NCBI RefSeq assembly: GCF_013347965.1
Contig: NZ_CP048810.1
Span: 6,385,501-6,449,500 of the forward strand
Origin: Pseudomonas bijieensis
GTDB lineage: Bacteria > Pseudomonadota > Gammaproteobacteria > Pseudomonadales > Pseudomonadaceae
Direction: 5' to 3'
Length of the DNA stretch: 64,000 nt
Shown in pieces: positions 1-7,694 of this stretch (positions are counted from its first letter, which is position 1; every line of letters begins with the position of its first letter). The notes under the pieces were generated by a model. The model had not been told where the DNA came from. It made no database searches and saw only the letters and a program-made list of their open reading frames with translations. A program made the translations under genes and the position numbers.

Positions 1-117
1 GTTGGTGTGCTCCACCAGCTTCATCAGGGCACCATACAGTGGCACCTCGTCGCGGTACATGTCGGACATCGCCCTGGAGAAGCGTTGGCGGATCAGGTCG
101 GGGCTGACGAAGCTCAT
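1..117 (-). CDS. YdcJ/HglS-like (DUF1338) protein, N-terminal fragment
   Basis: Only the first 39 codons are inside the window; the gene continues past the left edge. It starts at an ATG at 115-117. The visible peptide begins MSFVSPDLIRQRFSRAMS and continues with MYRDEVPLYGALMKLVEHTN. This resembles the start of YdcJ/DUF1338 proteins, which include HglS, the 2-oxoadipate dioxygenase/decarboxylase of lysine catabolism in P. putida. The identification rests on memory of the N-terminal pattern. It is co-directional with glcF, 88 bases downstream of it, and may be read from the same transcript. Confidence 0.55.
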   Translation of the reverse strand, partial: MSFVSPDLIRQRFSRAMSDMYRDEVPLYGALMKLVEHTN

Positions 118-205
118 CGTGAGAATTCCTGGCGAGGGCTGTGGGAAAGTTGGACGAAAGATCGCAGCCTTCGCCGGCCCCGGCAAACGAAGAATCTTCA
201 GGACT

Positions 206-1426
206 TCATTCTGCCAGGGACTGATCCACCAGCTCGATCCAGTGTCGTACGGGCGTGCGACCGGCGCCGTCGAGGTGGTTCTGGCAGCCGATGTTGGCCG
301 TGACAATCAGCTCCGGCTGGCCGCTTTCCAGCGCGTTGAGGCGGTTGTCGCGCAACTGCCGCGCCAGGGCCGGCTGGGTCAGCGAATAGGTGCCGGCCGA
401 GCCGCAACACAAATGGCCGTCGGGCACCTCGGTGAGGTTGAAACCCAACCGCGTCAATAGCGCTTCGATGCTGCCGCCGAGTTTCTGTGCGTGTTGCAAG
501 GTGCAGGGGCAATGCACGGCAATGCGCTGGTTCCTGGCCGCGCAGATCTGTTCCAGCGGTTCCTTGCCGAGTACCTGCACCAGGTCCAGTGCTCGTTCAC
601 TCACCTGTCTGGCCTTGGCGGCGTAGGCGGGGTCATGTTCCAGCAGATGCCCGTAGTCCTTGATGAATGCGCCGCAGCCGCTGGCCGTCTGGACGATGGC
701 TTCAGCGCCGTTCTCCAGGTGCGGCCACCAAGCGTCGATGTTACGTCGGGCACGGTCCAGGCCGGTGGCTTGGGCATCGAGGTGATAATCCAGCGCACCG
801 CAGCAGCCGGCCTCTGCACAGGGGATTACGCTGATGCCAAGCCGATCCAGTACCCGCGCTGCCGAGGTGTTGGTGTTGGGCGAGAGGCCTGGTTGCACGC
901 ACCCTTCGAGCATCAACACCGTACGCCCATGTCGAAGCGATGGGCGCTCGCTGCGGGCAGGGGAAGGGCGGGGCAACTTGGCGCTCAGGTTCGCCGACAA
1001 CAACGGACGGAAAACCACGCCAAGGCGCAGCAGGGCCTTGAATCGTTCCGGGCTGGCGGCCAGGCTTCGCAGGCCCAGGCGCAGTGCGCGTTGGCCAGCG
1101 GGGCGCGGTACGGCCTGATCGACCACTGCCCGGCCGATGTCCAGCAGGTTGTGGTAATCCACGCCGGACGGGCAGGTGGTTTCGCAATTGCGACACGACA
1201 GGCAGCGATCCAGGTGCAACTGGGTGCTGGCTGTCGCCGGCTGGCCTTCAAGCACCTGCTTGATCAGGTAGATGCGGCCTCGCGGGCCGTCCAGCTCATC
1301 GCCGAGCAATTGGTAGGTGGGGCAGGTGGCATTGCAGAAACCGCAATGCACGCAACTGCGCAGGATCCGTTCGGCTTCTTCGGCGCGGGGCAGATTTTTG
1401 CTTTCCTCACTGAACCGAGTCTGCAT
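206..1426 (-). CDS. glcF: Glycolate oxidase iron-sulfur subunit GlcF
   Basis: 406 residues. It is the electron-transfer subunit of membrane-associated glycolate dehydrogenase (glycolate to glyoxylate). The N-terminal half has two 4Fe-4S ferredoxin motifs: C25-x2-C28-x2-C31-x3-C35 (CVHCGFCNATCP) and a second CLSCRNCETTCP near residues 74-85. The C-terminal half has the paired cysteine-rich CCG motifs (GCCGALDYH and LCCGSAGTY) typical of GlcF/HdrD-type quinone-reactive subunits. It is the last gene of glcDEF, one base after glcE, which implies translational coupling. No glcC regulator or glycolate permease is visible nearby. Confidence 0.95.
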   Translation of the reverse strand: MQTRFSEESKNLPRAEEAERILRSCVHCGFCNATCPTYQLLGDELDGPRGRIYLIKQVLEGQPATASTQLHLDRCLSCRNCETTCPSGVDYHNLLDIGRAVVDQAVPRPAGQRALRLGLRSLAASPERFKALLRLGVVFRPLLSANLSAKLPRPSPARSERPSLRHGRTVLMLEGCVQPGLSPNTNTSAARVLDRLGISVIPCAEAGCCGALDYHLDAQATGLDRARRNIDAWWPHLENGAEAIVQTASGCGAFIKDYGHLLEHDPAYAAKARQVSERALDLVQVLGKEPLEQICAARNQRIAVHCPCTLQHAQKLGGSIEALLTRLGFNLTEVPDGHLCCGSAGTYSLTQPALARQLRDNRLNALESGQPELIVTANIGCQNHLDGAGRTPVRHWIELVDQSLAE

Positions 1427-1427
1427 G

Positions 1428-2486
1428 CTAGATCTCCGGGTACATCCGGCCAGGGTTGAACAGCCCGAGCGGGTCGAGCTGGGCCTTCAACTGCCGGTGA
1501 TAGCGCAGCAGCGCCGGAGCCAGTGGCTGGAACGGTGTATCGCTGGCACCCTGACGATAGCAGGTGGCATGGCCGCCCACTTCATGGGCCAGGGCTTGCA
1601 CCGTGTCGGCCTCGGTTTTCAACCAGCGCTGCGCGCCACCCCAATCGATCAATTGCGCGCCGGGCAGGGCGAGCGGGCCGGTATGGTTGGGCAACGACAG
1701 GCGCCACAGTGGCAAGCCCTCATCGAAGAATGCCAGCCGATGCTCATTGAGTGCCGTCCAGTATCGATCGTCGATCACCTCGCCCCCGAAACGTTGATGA
1801 GCGGCGCTGACCGAGCCTTCGCCCCCCTCCAGGCGCAGGTGCAGGCAGTCGCCGTCATGGCTGGCGGCGCTGATGGGCAACGGTTGTCGACCCCATTCGG
1901 CGAGTTTCTGCAGCGCTTCGGTGCTGTCCAGTTCCAGGCGGATGCTCAGGCTGTGACGTGGCTTGGGCAGGACCTTCAAGGACACTTCGGTGATCACCCC
2001 CAGGCAACCGAAACTGCCGGCCAGCAGGCGCGAGAGATCATAGCCGGCGACATTTTTCATCACCTCGCCGCCGAAACGCAGCAACGTGCCGTGACCACTG
2101 ATCAGGCGCGTGCCGAGGACGAAGTCGCGCACCGAACCGGCCCACGGGCGACGTGGCCCCGATAGTCCGGCAGCGACCATGCCGCCGACCGTGGCGTCGT
2201 CGCCGAACGCCGGCGGTTCGCAGGGCAGCCGCTGTCCGGCGGCGTCGAGGGCGGCGAGCAGTTCCCGCAATGGGGTACCGGCACGGGCCGTGACCACCAA
2301 CTCGGTCGGGTCGTAGTGGACGATGCCACGATGCACGCGGGTATCCAGCACTTCGCCGGCCACTTCGCGCCCCAGGAAGGCCTTGCTGTTCGAACCCTGG
2401 ATGCGCAGTGGCGTGGTATTGGCCCGTGCGCGATTGATCTGTTCGAGTAGCAGGTCGCTGGCGTCCTGGTCGGCTTCGCGGCTCAT
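1428..2486 (-). CDS. glcE: Glycolate oxidase FAD-binding subunit GlcE
   Basis: 352 residues. It is the smaller FAD-binding subunit of glycolate dehydrogenase. The N-terminal part is a PCMH-type FAD domain, with GTPLRELLAAL, the glycine-rich stretch TVGGMVAAGLSGPRRPW and MKNVAGYDLSRLLAGSFGCL. The family is a shortened relative of GlcD with a reduced C-terminal cap. The start codon shares one base with the glcD stop, and glcF follows after one base, so the three subunits are made in sequence. Length and order match the usual glcDEF arrangement. Confidence 0.95.
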   Translation of the reverse strand: MSREADQDASDLLLEQINRARANTTPLRIQGSNSKAFLGREVAGEVLDTRVHRGIVHYDPTELVVTARAGTPLRELLAALDAAGQRLPCEPPAFGDDATVGGMVAAGLSGPRRPWAGSVRDFVLGTRLISGHGTLLRFGGEVMKNVAGYDLSRLLAGSFGCLGVITEVSLKVLPKPRHSLSIRLELDSTEALQKLAEWGRQPLPISAASHDGDCLHLRLEGGEGSVSAAHQRFGGEVIDDRYWTALNEHRLAFFDEGLPLWRLSLPNHTGPLALPGAQLIDWGGAQRWLKTEADTVQALAHEVGGHATCYRQGASDTPFQPLAPALLRYHRQLKAQLDPLGLFNPGRMYPEI

Positions 2487-3985
2487 CAGAAACGCTCCAG
2501 TTCAGGAAATGGCAACTGCCCGCCATGGATGTGCATGGCACCGAACTCGGCGCAGCGGTGCAGGGTGGGAATGTTCTTGCCGGGGTTGAGCAGGCCTTGG
2601 GGGTCGAACGCCGCTTTTACCGCGTGGAACAGGTTCAGTTCGTCGCTGTTGAATTGCGTGCACATCTGATTGATTTTTTCCCGGCCAACCCCGTGTTCGC
2701 CGGTGATGCTGCCGCCCACCTGGACACACAATTCGAGGATTTTCCCGCCCAGGGTTTCGGCGCGCTCCAGTTCGCCGGGCTGGTTGGCATCGAACAGGAT
2801 CAGTGGGTGCATGTTGCCGTCACCGGCATGAAAGACATTGGCCACCCGCAGGCCATGCTCGGCACCGAGGCTGGCGATGCGCTGCAGTACCTCGGGCAAG
2901 GCCCGGCGCGGGATGGTGCCGTCCATGCAGTAATAGTCCGGCGCCAGGCGACCGACCGCCGGGAAGGCGTTCTTGCGCCCGGCCCAGAACCGCAACCGCT
3001 CGGCCTCGTCCCGCGCCTGGCGCACCTCGGTGGCGCCGGCCTGCTCCAACACCTGGCGGACCCGTTCGCAGTCGTCATGGACGTCGGCCTCGACGCCGTC
3101 CAATTCGCACAGCAGGATCGCTTCGGCGTCCACCGGGTAACCGGCATGGATGAAGTCCTCGGCGGCGCGGATCGCCAGGTTGTCCATCATTTCCAGGCCG
3201 CCGGGAATAATGCCGGCGGCGATGATGTCGGCCACCGCCCGCCCGGCCTTGTCCACCGAGTCGAAACTGGCCAGCAGCACCTTGGCGACCTGGGGCCGGG
3301 GCAACAGCTTGACCGTCACTTCGGTGATCACCCCGAGCAAGCCTTCGGAGCCGGTGAACAGCGCCAGCAGGTCCAGGCCCGGTGAATCCAGGGCCTCGCT
3401 GCCCAGGGTCAGGCGTTCGCCTTCGATGGTGAGGATCTCCAGCTGCAACAGGTTGTGCACCGTCAGACCGTATTTGAGGCAGTGCACGCCTCCGGCGTTT
3501 TCCGCGACATTGCCGCCGATGGAACAGGCGATCTGCGACGAAGGATCTGGTGCGTAATACAGCCCGAACGGCGCCGCCGCCTGGGAGATCGCCAGGTTGC
3601 GTACACCCGGCTGAAGCCTCGCGGTGCGGGCGTCGGGGTCAATGTGCAGGATCTGGTTGAACCGCGCCATCACCAGCAACACGCCGCTCGCCAGGGGCAA
3701 GGCGCCGCCGGATAGACCAGTTCCGGCGCCCCGGGCGACCACCGGGACGTTCTGCCCATGGCAGAGCTTGAGCAGCGCTTGCACCTGCTCGACACGCCTG
3801 GGCAGCACCACCAGCATCGGCGTGGTGCGATAGGCTGACAAGCCGTCGCATTCGTAGGGCTTGAGGTCTTCCTCTCGATGCAGGATGTCCAGGTCTGGAA
3901 TCTGTGCCTGCAAGGCTTGAAGCAGGGCTTGCTTGTCCACCTTCGGCAAGGGACCGTCGAGGTGTTCGTCGTAGAGGATGTTCAT
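2486..3985 (-). CDS. glcD: Glycolate oxidase subunit GlcD
   Basis: 499 residues, the usual length. It is the catalytic FAD subunit oxidising glycolate (and often D-lactate) to the 2-oxo acid. The FAD_binding_4 domain shows VVARGAGTGLSGGAL near residues 83-97 and SIGGNVAENAGGVHCLKYGL near 151-170. The C-terminal FAD-oxidase domain has the family signature FHAGDGNMHP and GGSITGEHGVGREK. It is the first gene of the operon. About 135 bases upstream lies the end of a co-directional hydrolase gene, and an inverted REP pair sits in the gap, so the operon promoter should be between that repeat and the start. Confidence 0.95.
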   Translation of the reverse strand: MNILYDEHLDGPLPKVDKQALLQALQAQIPDLDILHREEDLKPYECDGLSAYRTTPMLVVLPRRVEQVQALLKLCHGQNVPVVARGAGTGLSGGALPLASGVLLVMARFNQILHIDPDARTARLQPGVRNLAISQAAAPFGLYYAPDPSSQIACSIGGNVAENAGGVHCLKYGLTVHNLLQLEILTIEGERLTLGSEALDSPGLDLLALFTGSEGLLGVITEVTVKLLPRPQVAKVLLASFDSVDKAGRAVADIIAAGIIPGGLEMMDNLAIRAAEDFIHAGYPVDAEAILLCELDGVEADVHDDCERVRQVLEQAGATEVRQARDEAERLRFWAGRKNAFPAVGRLAPDYYCMDGTIPRRALPEVLQRIASLGAEHGLRVANVFHAGDGNMHPLILFDANQPGELERAETLGGKILELCVQVGGSITGEHGVGREKINQMCTQFNSDELNLFHAVKAAFDPQGLLNPGKNIPTLHRCAEFGAMHIHGGQLPFPELERF

Positions 3986-4019
3986 GAAAATCGATACCCC
4001 TCAGTTGCCACGAATCCCG

Positions 4020-4107
4020 GTGGGAGCGAGCTTGCTCGCGATGGCGGTGTGTCAGCTTGAATCAGTGTTGGATGTATCGCCGCTATCGCGAGCAAGCTCG
4101 CTCCCAC
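4020..4107. repeat. REP inverted pair (BIME-like)
   Basis: Two REP half-units face each other. The left one starts GTGGGAGCGAGCTTGCTCGC and the right one ends with its complement GCGAGCAAGCTCGCTCCCAC. A short spacer separates them. Each unit has its own internal palindrome (GCGAGCTTGCTCGC). It lies between the hydrolase gene and glcD. Confidence 0.9.
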
Positions 4108-4123
4108 ATGATTTACATTGCCG

Positions 4124-5053
4124 TCATTGCCCCAAGCCCTTGAGAAAATCCCGGTACAGCGCGGCGGTTTTCCCCGGTCGTTCGACCATGGGCATATGGC
4201 CGATGCCGTCCCAGATCTCCACCCGCAGGTCGGCGATGCCCTTGCTCCACACCGGCACGCTGCTCACGTCGATCAGCCGGTCCTTGCGGCCCCAGAGCAG
4301 CAAGGATGGCGCGCGGATGTCGGCCAGGCGCGGCTCCATCGGCGGGCTGGCGCGAAAGTCGACGAAGATCTCCGCCAGTTCATCGCGGCGCTGTTCGTAA
4401 CGTTCGGCCAACGCCGCCAGCACCACGCTGGGTACCCAGGGTGGGGAGGCCATGGTCATGGCGTAGAATGGCGCGAAATCATCCCGTGAGTCGACGAGGA
4501 ACGGGTTATGCCCGGCGGCCAGGTGGCGCTCCATGTCGCTGGCCTGGGGAGCGGTGACGCCGGCCGGATCGATCAGCGCCAAGGTCAGTACGCGCTCGGG
4601 CGAAGTGGCCGCCAGCCAGGCGGCGAGGTAACCGCCCATGGAATTGCCGACCACATGGACCTTGTCCAGGCCACAGGCGTCGAGCAACTCGATCACCCGT
4701 CGGGCCTGGGTCGGGATGTCATAGCCGCCGCCGGCCTTGAAGCCGGTTTCGCCATGGCCGGCCAGGTCGGGCACCACCACCCGGTAGTCGCCGACAAAAT
4801 GCCGGGCAAAACGCAGCCACAGATTCTTGTCGGCGCTGTAGCCATGCAGCATCAGGATGCTGCCGGACGCTTCATATGGCCCGCCTTGCCAGGTCGACAC
4901 GGTCATCTCACTGATGGGGACGGTGATCTTGTGCAACCGGTAGAGCCGTGCCTCCAGCGCCGTGCCCATGTCGTACAGCACATGACCTATGCCTGGATAC
5001 GTCAACCAGCTCCAGGCGATAAACACGGCAAGGACTACCCACAACACCAGCAT
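4124..5053 (-). CDS. Membrane-anchored alpha/beta-fold hydrolase
   Basis: 309 residues from the ATG at 5051-5053, chosen over an upstream start because GGAGG lies 6-7 bases before it. An N-terminal hydrophobic segment (LVLWVVLAVFIAWSWL) probably acts as a membrane anchor or uncleaved signal. The alpha/beta-hydrolase core follows: oxyanion region LMLHGYSADKNLW, nucleophile elbow GNSMGG (serine nucleophile), an Asp in LLLWGRKDRLIDV and a C-terminal His in DGIGHMPMVERP. The family includes lipases, esterases and C-C hydrolases; the substrate cannot be read from the sequence. It is co-directional with glcD but separated by a repeat. Confidence 0.85.
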   Translation of the reverse strand: MLVLWVVLAVFIAWSWLTYPGIGHVLYDMGTALEARLYRLHKITVPISEMTVSTWQGGPYEASGSILMLHGYSADKNLWLRFARHFVGDYRVVVPDLAGHGETGFKAGGGYDIPTQARRVIELLDACGLDKVHVVGNSMGGYLAAWLAATSPERVLTLALIDPAGVTAPQASDMERHLAAGHNPFLVDSRDDFAPFYAMTMASPPWVPSVVLAALAERYEQRRDELAEIFVDFRASPPMEPRLADIRAPSLLLWGRKDRLIDVSSVPVWSKGIADLRVEIWDGIGHMPMVERPGKTAALYRDFLKGLGQ

Positions 5054-5425
5054 GTTTTGCCCTCCATGGGTCAGGACAGAATGTGTTAAGTGAAGCTGAA
5101 ACCCGGGCATATCGCGATGACAGGGCCGCTTTTGCTTTGATACCAACCATGACAGCCGCCTGATGAGTCATGTATAGCCAAGATCTGTGGCAGGGCGGGG
5201 CATTTGAAGAAGAATAAATACCCCTTCATTCACGGATGTCTATTGGGTGCTGCCCTGATAGACGCCAGGCAACCCCGCTGACCTGGGAAGCTCGCGATGC
5301 AGAGGTTTCCAGGCAAAGCCACTTGCAGCCACGGGGCTGAGATGGCCACCTGCTGTCTAGAGCCTTGGGTCATTGTCGGGTAGGGTGCCTGTGGCACTCT
5401 TTCGATACGGAACAAGGATGAAATC
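5054..5425. other. Intergenic region between divergent hydrolase and peptidase genes
   Basis: 372 bases without a convincing gene. It must hold the divergent promoters for the leftward hydrolase and the rightward M20 peptidase, but I cannot pick a clear -35/-10 pair for either. A GGGCTGAGA string near 5334 recalls one element of the TPP riboswitch, but the rest of that motif is missing. Confidence 0.5.
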
Positions 5426-6664
5426 ATGACGATGACCGCTCTTCGCACTCGCCTGGCCGTCAGTCTCGGCCTGAGCCTGGCCCTTGGCGCCTTCGCCCCC
5501 ATGGCCTTTGCGCAGCCCCACCAGCAAGTCCTGGCCGATGCCGAGCAATACAAGGGCGAAGCCCTGAAGCTGTTGGAACGGCTGGTGAATATCGACTCCG
5601 GCTCCGGGTATGTACCGGGGCTGAGCCAGGTCGGTGACATTGCCATCGACGAATTGAAGAAGCTGGGCGCCACCATCGAGAAGGTGCCGAATTCGGACGG
5701 TACCCAGCACATCCTGGCGACCCTCAAGGGCACCGGCAAGGCGAAGATCCTGCTGATGGCCCACATGGACACGGTGTTCAAGGAAGGCTCGGCCGCCGAG
5801 CGTCCGTTCCACATCAAGGACGGTCGCGCCTATGGGCCGGGGGTGATGGACGACAAGGGCGGCATCGTCGCCGGTATCTACGCGTTGAAGATCCTCAAGA
5901 ACCTCGACTTCAAGAATTACGCGCAGATCACCTTCCTGCTGGATGCCAGCGAAGAAACCGGCTCGGACGTGGCCACCGACCTGATCAAGAAAACCGCCAA
6001 GGCCCATGACGTGACCCTCAACCTGGAACCGGGTCGCCCGGCTGATGGCTTGGTGGTTTGGCGCAAGGGCAGTGCCACCGCGCTGGTGGAGGTCAAGGGC
6101 AAGGCGTCCCACGCCGGTGTCGCGCCGGAACTGGGGCGTAATGCGGCGATGGAAGCCGCGCACCAGATCCTGCAGCTGGGCAAGCTCGGCGACGCGGAAA
6201 AGAAAACCACCATCAACTTCACCGTGCTCCAGGCTGGCGACCGGACCAACGTGATCCCCGACCGGGCCAGCGCCAAGGCTGACGTGCGGGCGGCGGTGCC
6301 GGAGGAGTTCGACCGCATCGAAAAAGACCTGGCGCGGGTGTCGCAGGACAAATTGATCGCCGACACCGAAGTCACCACCAGCCTCAAACGCGGCCTGCCA
6401 CCGATGCCGCAGACGGCGGAGTCGGATCGATTGATGGCCATGGCCCAAGGGATCTATGGCGAACTGGGGCGCAAACTCACCGAAGAAGGCAGCGGCGGCG
6501 CGGCGGATGCCAGCTTGTCGGCCGGGGTGGGTACGCCGACGCTGGATGGTTTTGGCATTGTCGGTGGCAACATCCATACGCCGGAGGAATACGCGGAGGT
6601 TGAGAGCGTGGTGCCAAGGATTTATCTGTTGTCGCGGATGATCATGGAGTTGGCGGGGCGCTAA
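5426..6664 (+). CDS. Exported M20-family metallopeptidase (carboxypeptidase G2-like)
   Basis: 412 residues with a clear signal peptide (hydrophobic core LAVSLGLSLALGAFAPM, cleavage probably after AFA). The metal-binding pattern of the M20 family is present: MAHMDTVF (His-x-Asp), the bridging Asp in GVMDDKGG, the paired glutamates in DASEETGS, and a late histidine in GGNIHTPEEYAEV. Carboxypeptidase G2 of Pseudomonas, which removes C-terminal glutamate from folates and peptides, is the best-known exported relative. The sequence supports the family but not the exact substrate. The start is supported by AAGGA seven bases upstream. It appears monocistronic. Confidence 0.9.
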   Translation: MTMTALRTRLAVSLGLSLALGAFAPMAFAQPHQQVLADAEQYKGEALKLLERLVNIDSGSGYVPGLSQVGDIAIDELKKLGATIEKVPNSDGTQHILATLKGTGKAKILLMAHMDTVFKEGSAAERPFHIKDGRAYGPGVMDDKGGIVAGIYALKILKNLDFKNYAQITFLLDASEETGSDVATDLIKKTAKAHDVTLNLEPGRPADGLVVWRKGSATALVEVKGKASHAGVAPELGRNAAMEAAHQILQLGKLGDAEKKTTINFTVLQAGDRTNVIPDRASAKADVRAAVPEEFDRIEKDLARVSQDKLIADTEVTTSLKRGLPPMPQTAESDRLMAMAQGIYGELGRKLTEEGSGGAADASLSAGVGTPTLDGFGIVGGNIHTPEEYAEVESVVPRIYLLSRMIMELAGR

Positions 6665-6707
6665 TAGTCAACCAGGCGCAAACCGTCGGGGCAAAGGCAA
6701 ACCTGTT

Positions 6708-6793
6708 GTGGGAGCAAGGCTTGCCCGCGATGAAGGCAATGCGGTTTCCTGAGGAACCGAGGCGCCTGCATCGCGAGCAAGCTTTGCTCCCAC
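6708..6793. repeat. REP inverted pair
   Basis: The left unit GTGGGAGCAAGGCTTGCCCG and the right unit GCGAGCAAGCTTTGCTCCCAC face each other around a short spacer. It lies between the convergent M20 peptidase and DUF6124 genes. Confidence 0.85.
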
Positions 6794-6827
6794 AGGCCTC
6801 TGGTGTGCTCCAGAGGCGGTGAGTCGG

Positions 6828-7178
6828 TTAGCGCGGGTCGATGTTATCCAGTGCCCGGTTCGCCAGCAATCCGCTCAGTTCGATCAACTGCTGGATGCCC
6901 AGGGCAATGTGGCGCCTCGGGCCTTCCAGGTCGAAGGCCAGATTGCTGACCATGGCATTGGCCGAGGCCAGGTTTTCACTGAGATTGGCGAGCAGGGATT
7001 CGGTGTCGACGCCGTTGACGACCGTGAAGAGTTGGCTTGGATCAGGCTCGGGTTTGTCGGGTTTGTCGGGTTTGGGTTTGAGGTAGTAGTCGAGGGCGCG
7101 GTCAGCGGCTTCGTCGAATTCTTTTGAGTTGTGGGTCGTTGGATCGGAATCCGGCGGGTTGGGTGTTGCTTTGAACAT
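6828..7178 (-). CDS. DUF6124 family protein
   Basis: 116 residues, acidic and soluble, with no signal peptide. The N-terminus MFKATPNPPDSDP, the low-complexity stretch PKPDKPDKPEPDP (about residues 34-46) and a helical C-terminal half with regular Leu/Ala spacing (LLANLSENLASANAMV) match small proteins I know as DUF6124, found in several copies per Pseudomonas genome. The function is unknown. A long, structured upstream stretch (see 7182-7440) suggests RNA-level control. Confidence 0.75.
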   Translation of the reverse strand: MFKATPNPPDSDPTTHNSKEFDEAADRALDYYLKPKPDKPDKPEPDPSQLFTVVNGVDTESLLANLSENLASANAMVSNLAFDLEGPRRHIALGIQQLIELSGLLANRALDNIDPR

Positions 7179-7181
7179 AGT

Positions 7182-7440
7182 TGAAGCTCCGATGCATTTG
7201 AAAAGGAGCCATCACCTGCTCGCTACCAAACGAATTGGGTGGTGGCCATACGAAGGTTGGTAGACCGGGCATCGGAGCCGGCGCCTCCGAAGAGACCCTG
7301 CGCATGGCCACCAAAAAAAGCGAAGTGCATGACTGCACTTGCAGAGGGTGACGCTATGCACCGACAACCCGGGCTACCAAACCCGATCGCTGATTCGTCA
7401 GCGACCGGAAAACGATAGAGCCGGACCTCCAGGCGCACAA
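7182..7440 (-). promoter_or_regulatory. Candidate structured leader RNA of the DUF6124 gene
   Basis: Read on the minus strand, this stretch holds a perfect 7-bp stem with a CGAA loop (TCGCTGA-CGAA-TCAGCGA, 7387-7404), a perfect 6-bp stem AGTGCA-GTCA-TGCACT (7324-7339), and a GGCTCC/GGAGCT pairing just before the start codon. The sequence GTTTGGTAGC occurs twice, with a related complementary CTACCAACC. The similarity of this stretch to regions before other DUF6124 genes is only a recollection. The structure is seen; the regulatory role is inferred. Confidence 0.4.
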
Positions 7441-7530
7441 GCCGGCGGATTCTGGCGTAGTTGTAGGCAATGGCGCAAGGCGACTTGGCTTGTTCCTACA
7501 TCGAAGTTAGCGGGATAAACAACAAGCTAT

Positions 7531-7662
7531 TGTGGCGAGGGGATTTATCCCCGCTGGGCTGCGAAGCAGCCCTAAAACCTGACAGTGAGGTATCTCAGAT
7601 AGATTGCGTAGCGCCTTTGGGGGCTGCTTCGCAGCCCAACGGGGATAAATCCCCTCGCCACA
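7531..7662. repeat. Long inverted repeat of a second Pseudomonas family
   Basis: The left arm TGTGGCGAGGGGATTTATCC is matched by a complementary right arm ending TCCCCTCGCCACA, with an inner pair GGGCTGCGAAGCAGCCC / GGGCTGCTTCGCAGCCC. It differs from the GTGGGAG REP family but is organised in the same way. It lies between two leftward genes. Confidence 0.85.
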
Positions 7663-7694
7663 AAAAGCGGGTTCGTCTTTTGATGGCGGCGTTG

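Larger units (their letters stand above)
7179..7694. other. Long intergenic stretch: structured leader of DUF6124 gene plus a repeat element
   Basis: 516 bases without a convincing gene. The part next to the DUF6124 start (to about 7440) contains several small perfect hairpins, listed separately. The part from 7531 to 7662 is a long imperfect inverted repeat. ORFs in this stretch lack ribosome binding sites and overlap the hairpins. Confidence 0.6.

Noticed and set aside
5328..5360. TPP-riboswitch-like GGGCTGAGA before the M20 peptidase gene
   Set aside because: The second half of the motif (CTGATCTGGATAATGCC-like) is missing and the gene is not thiamine-related.
7223..7438. 71-codon leftward ORF in the DUF6124 leader
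   Set aside because: It has no ribosome binding site, and overlaps hairpins that better explain the sequence; probably leader RNA rather than protein.
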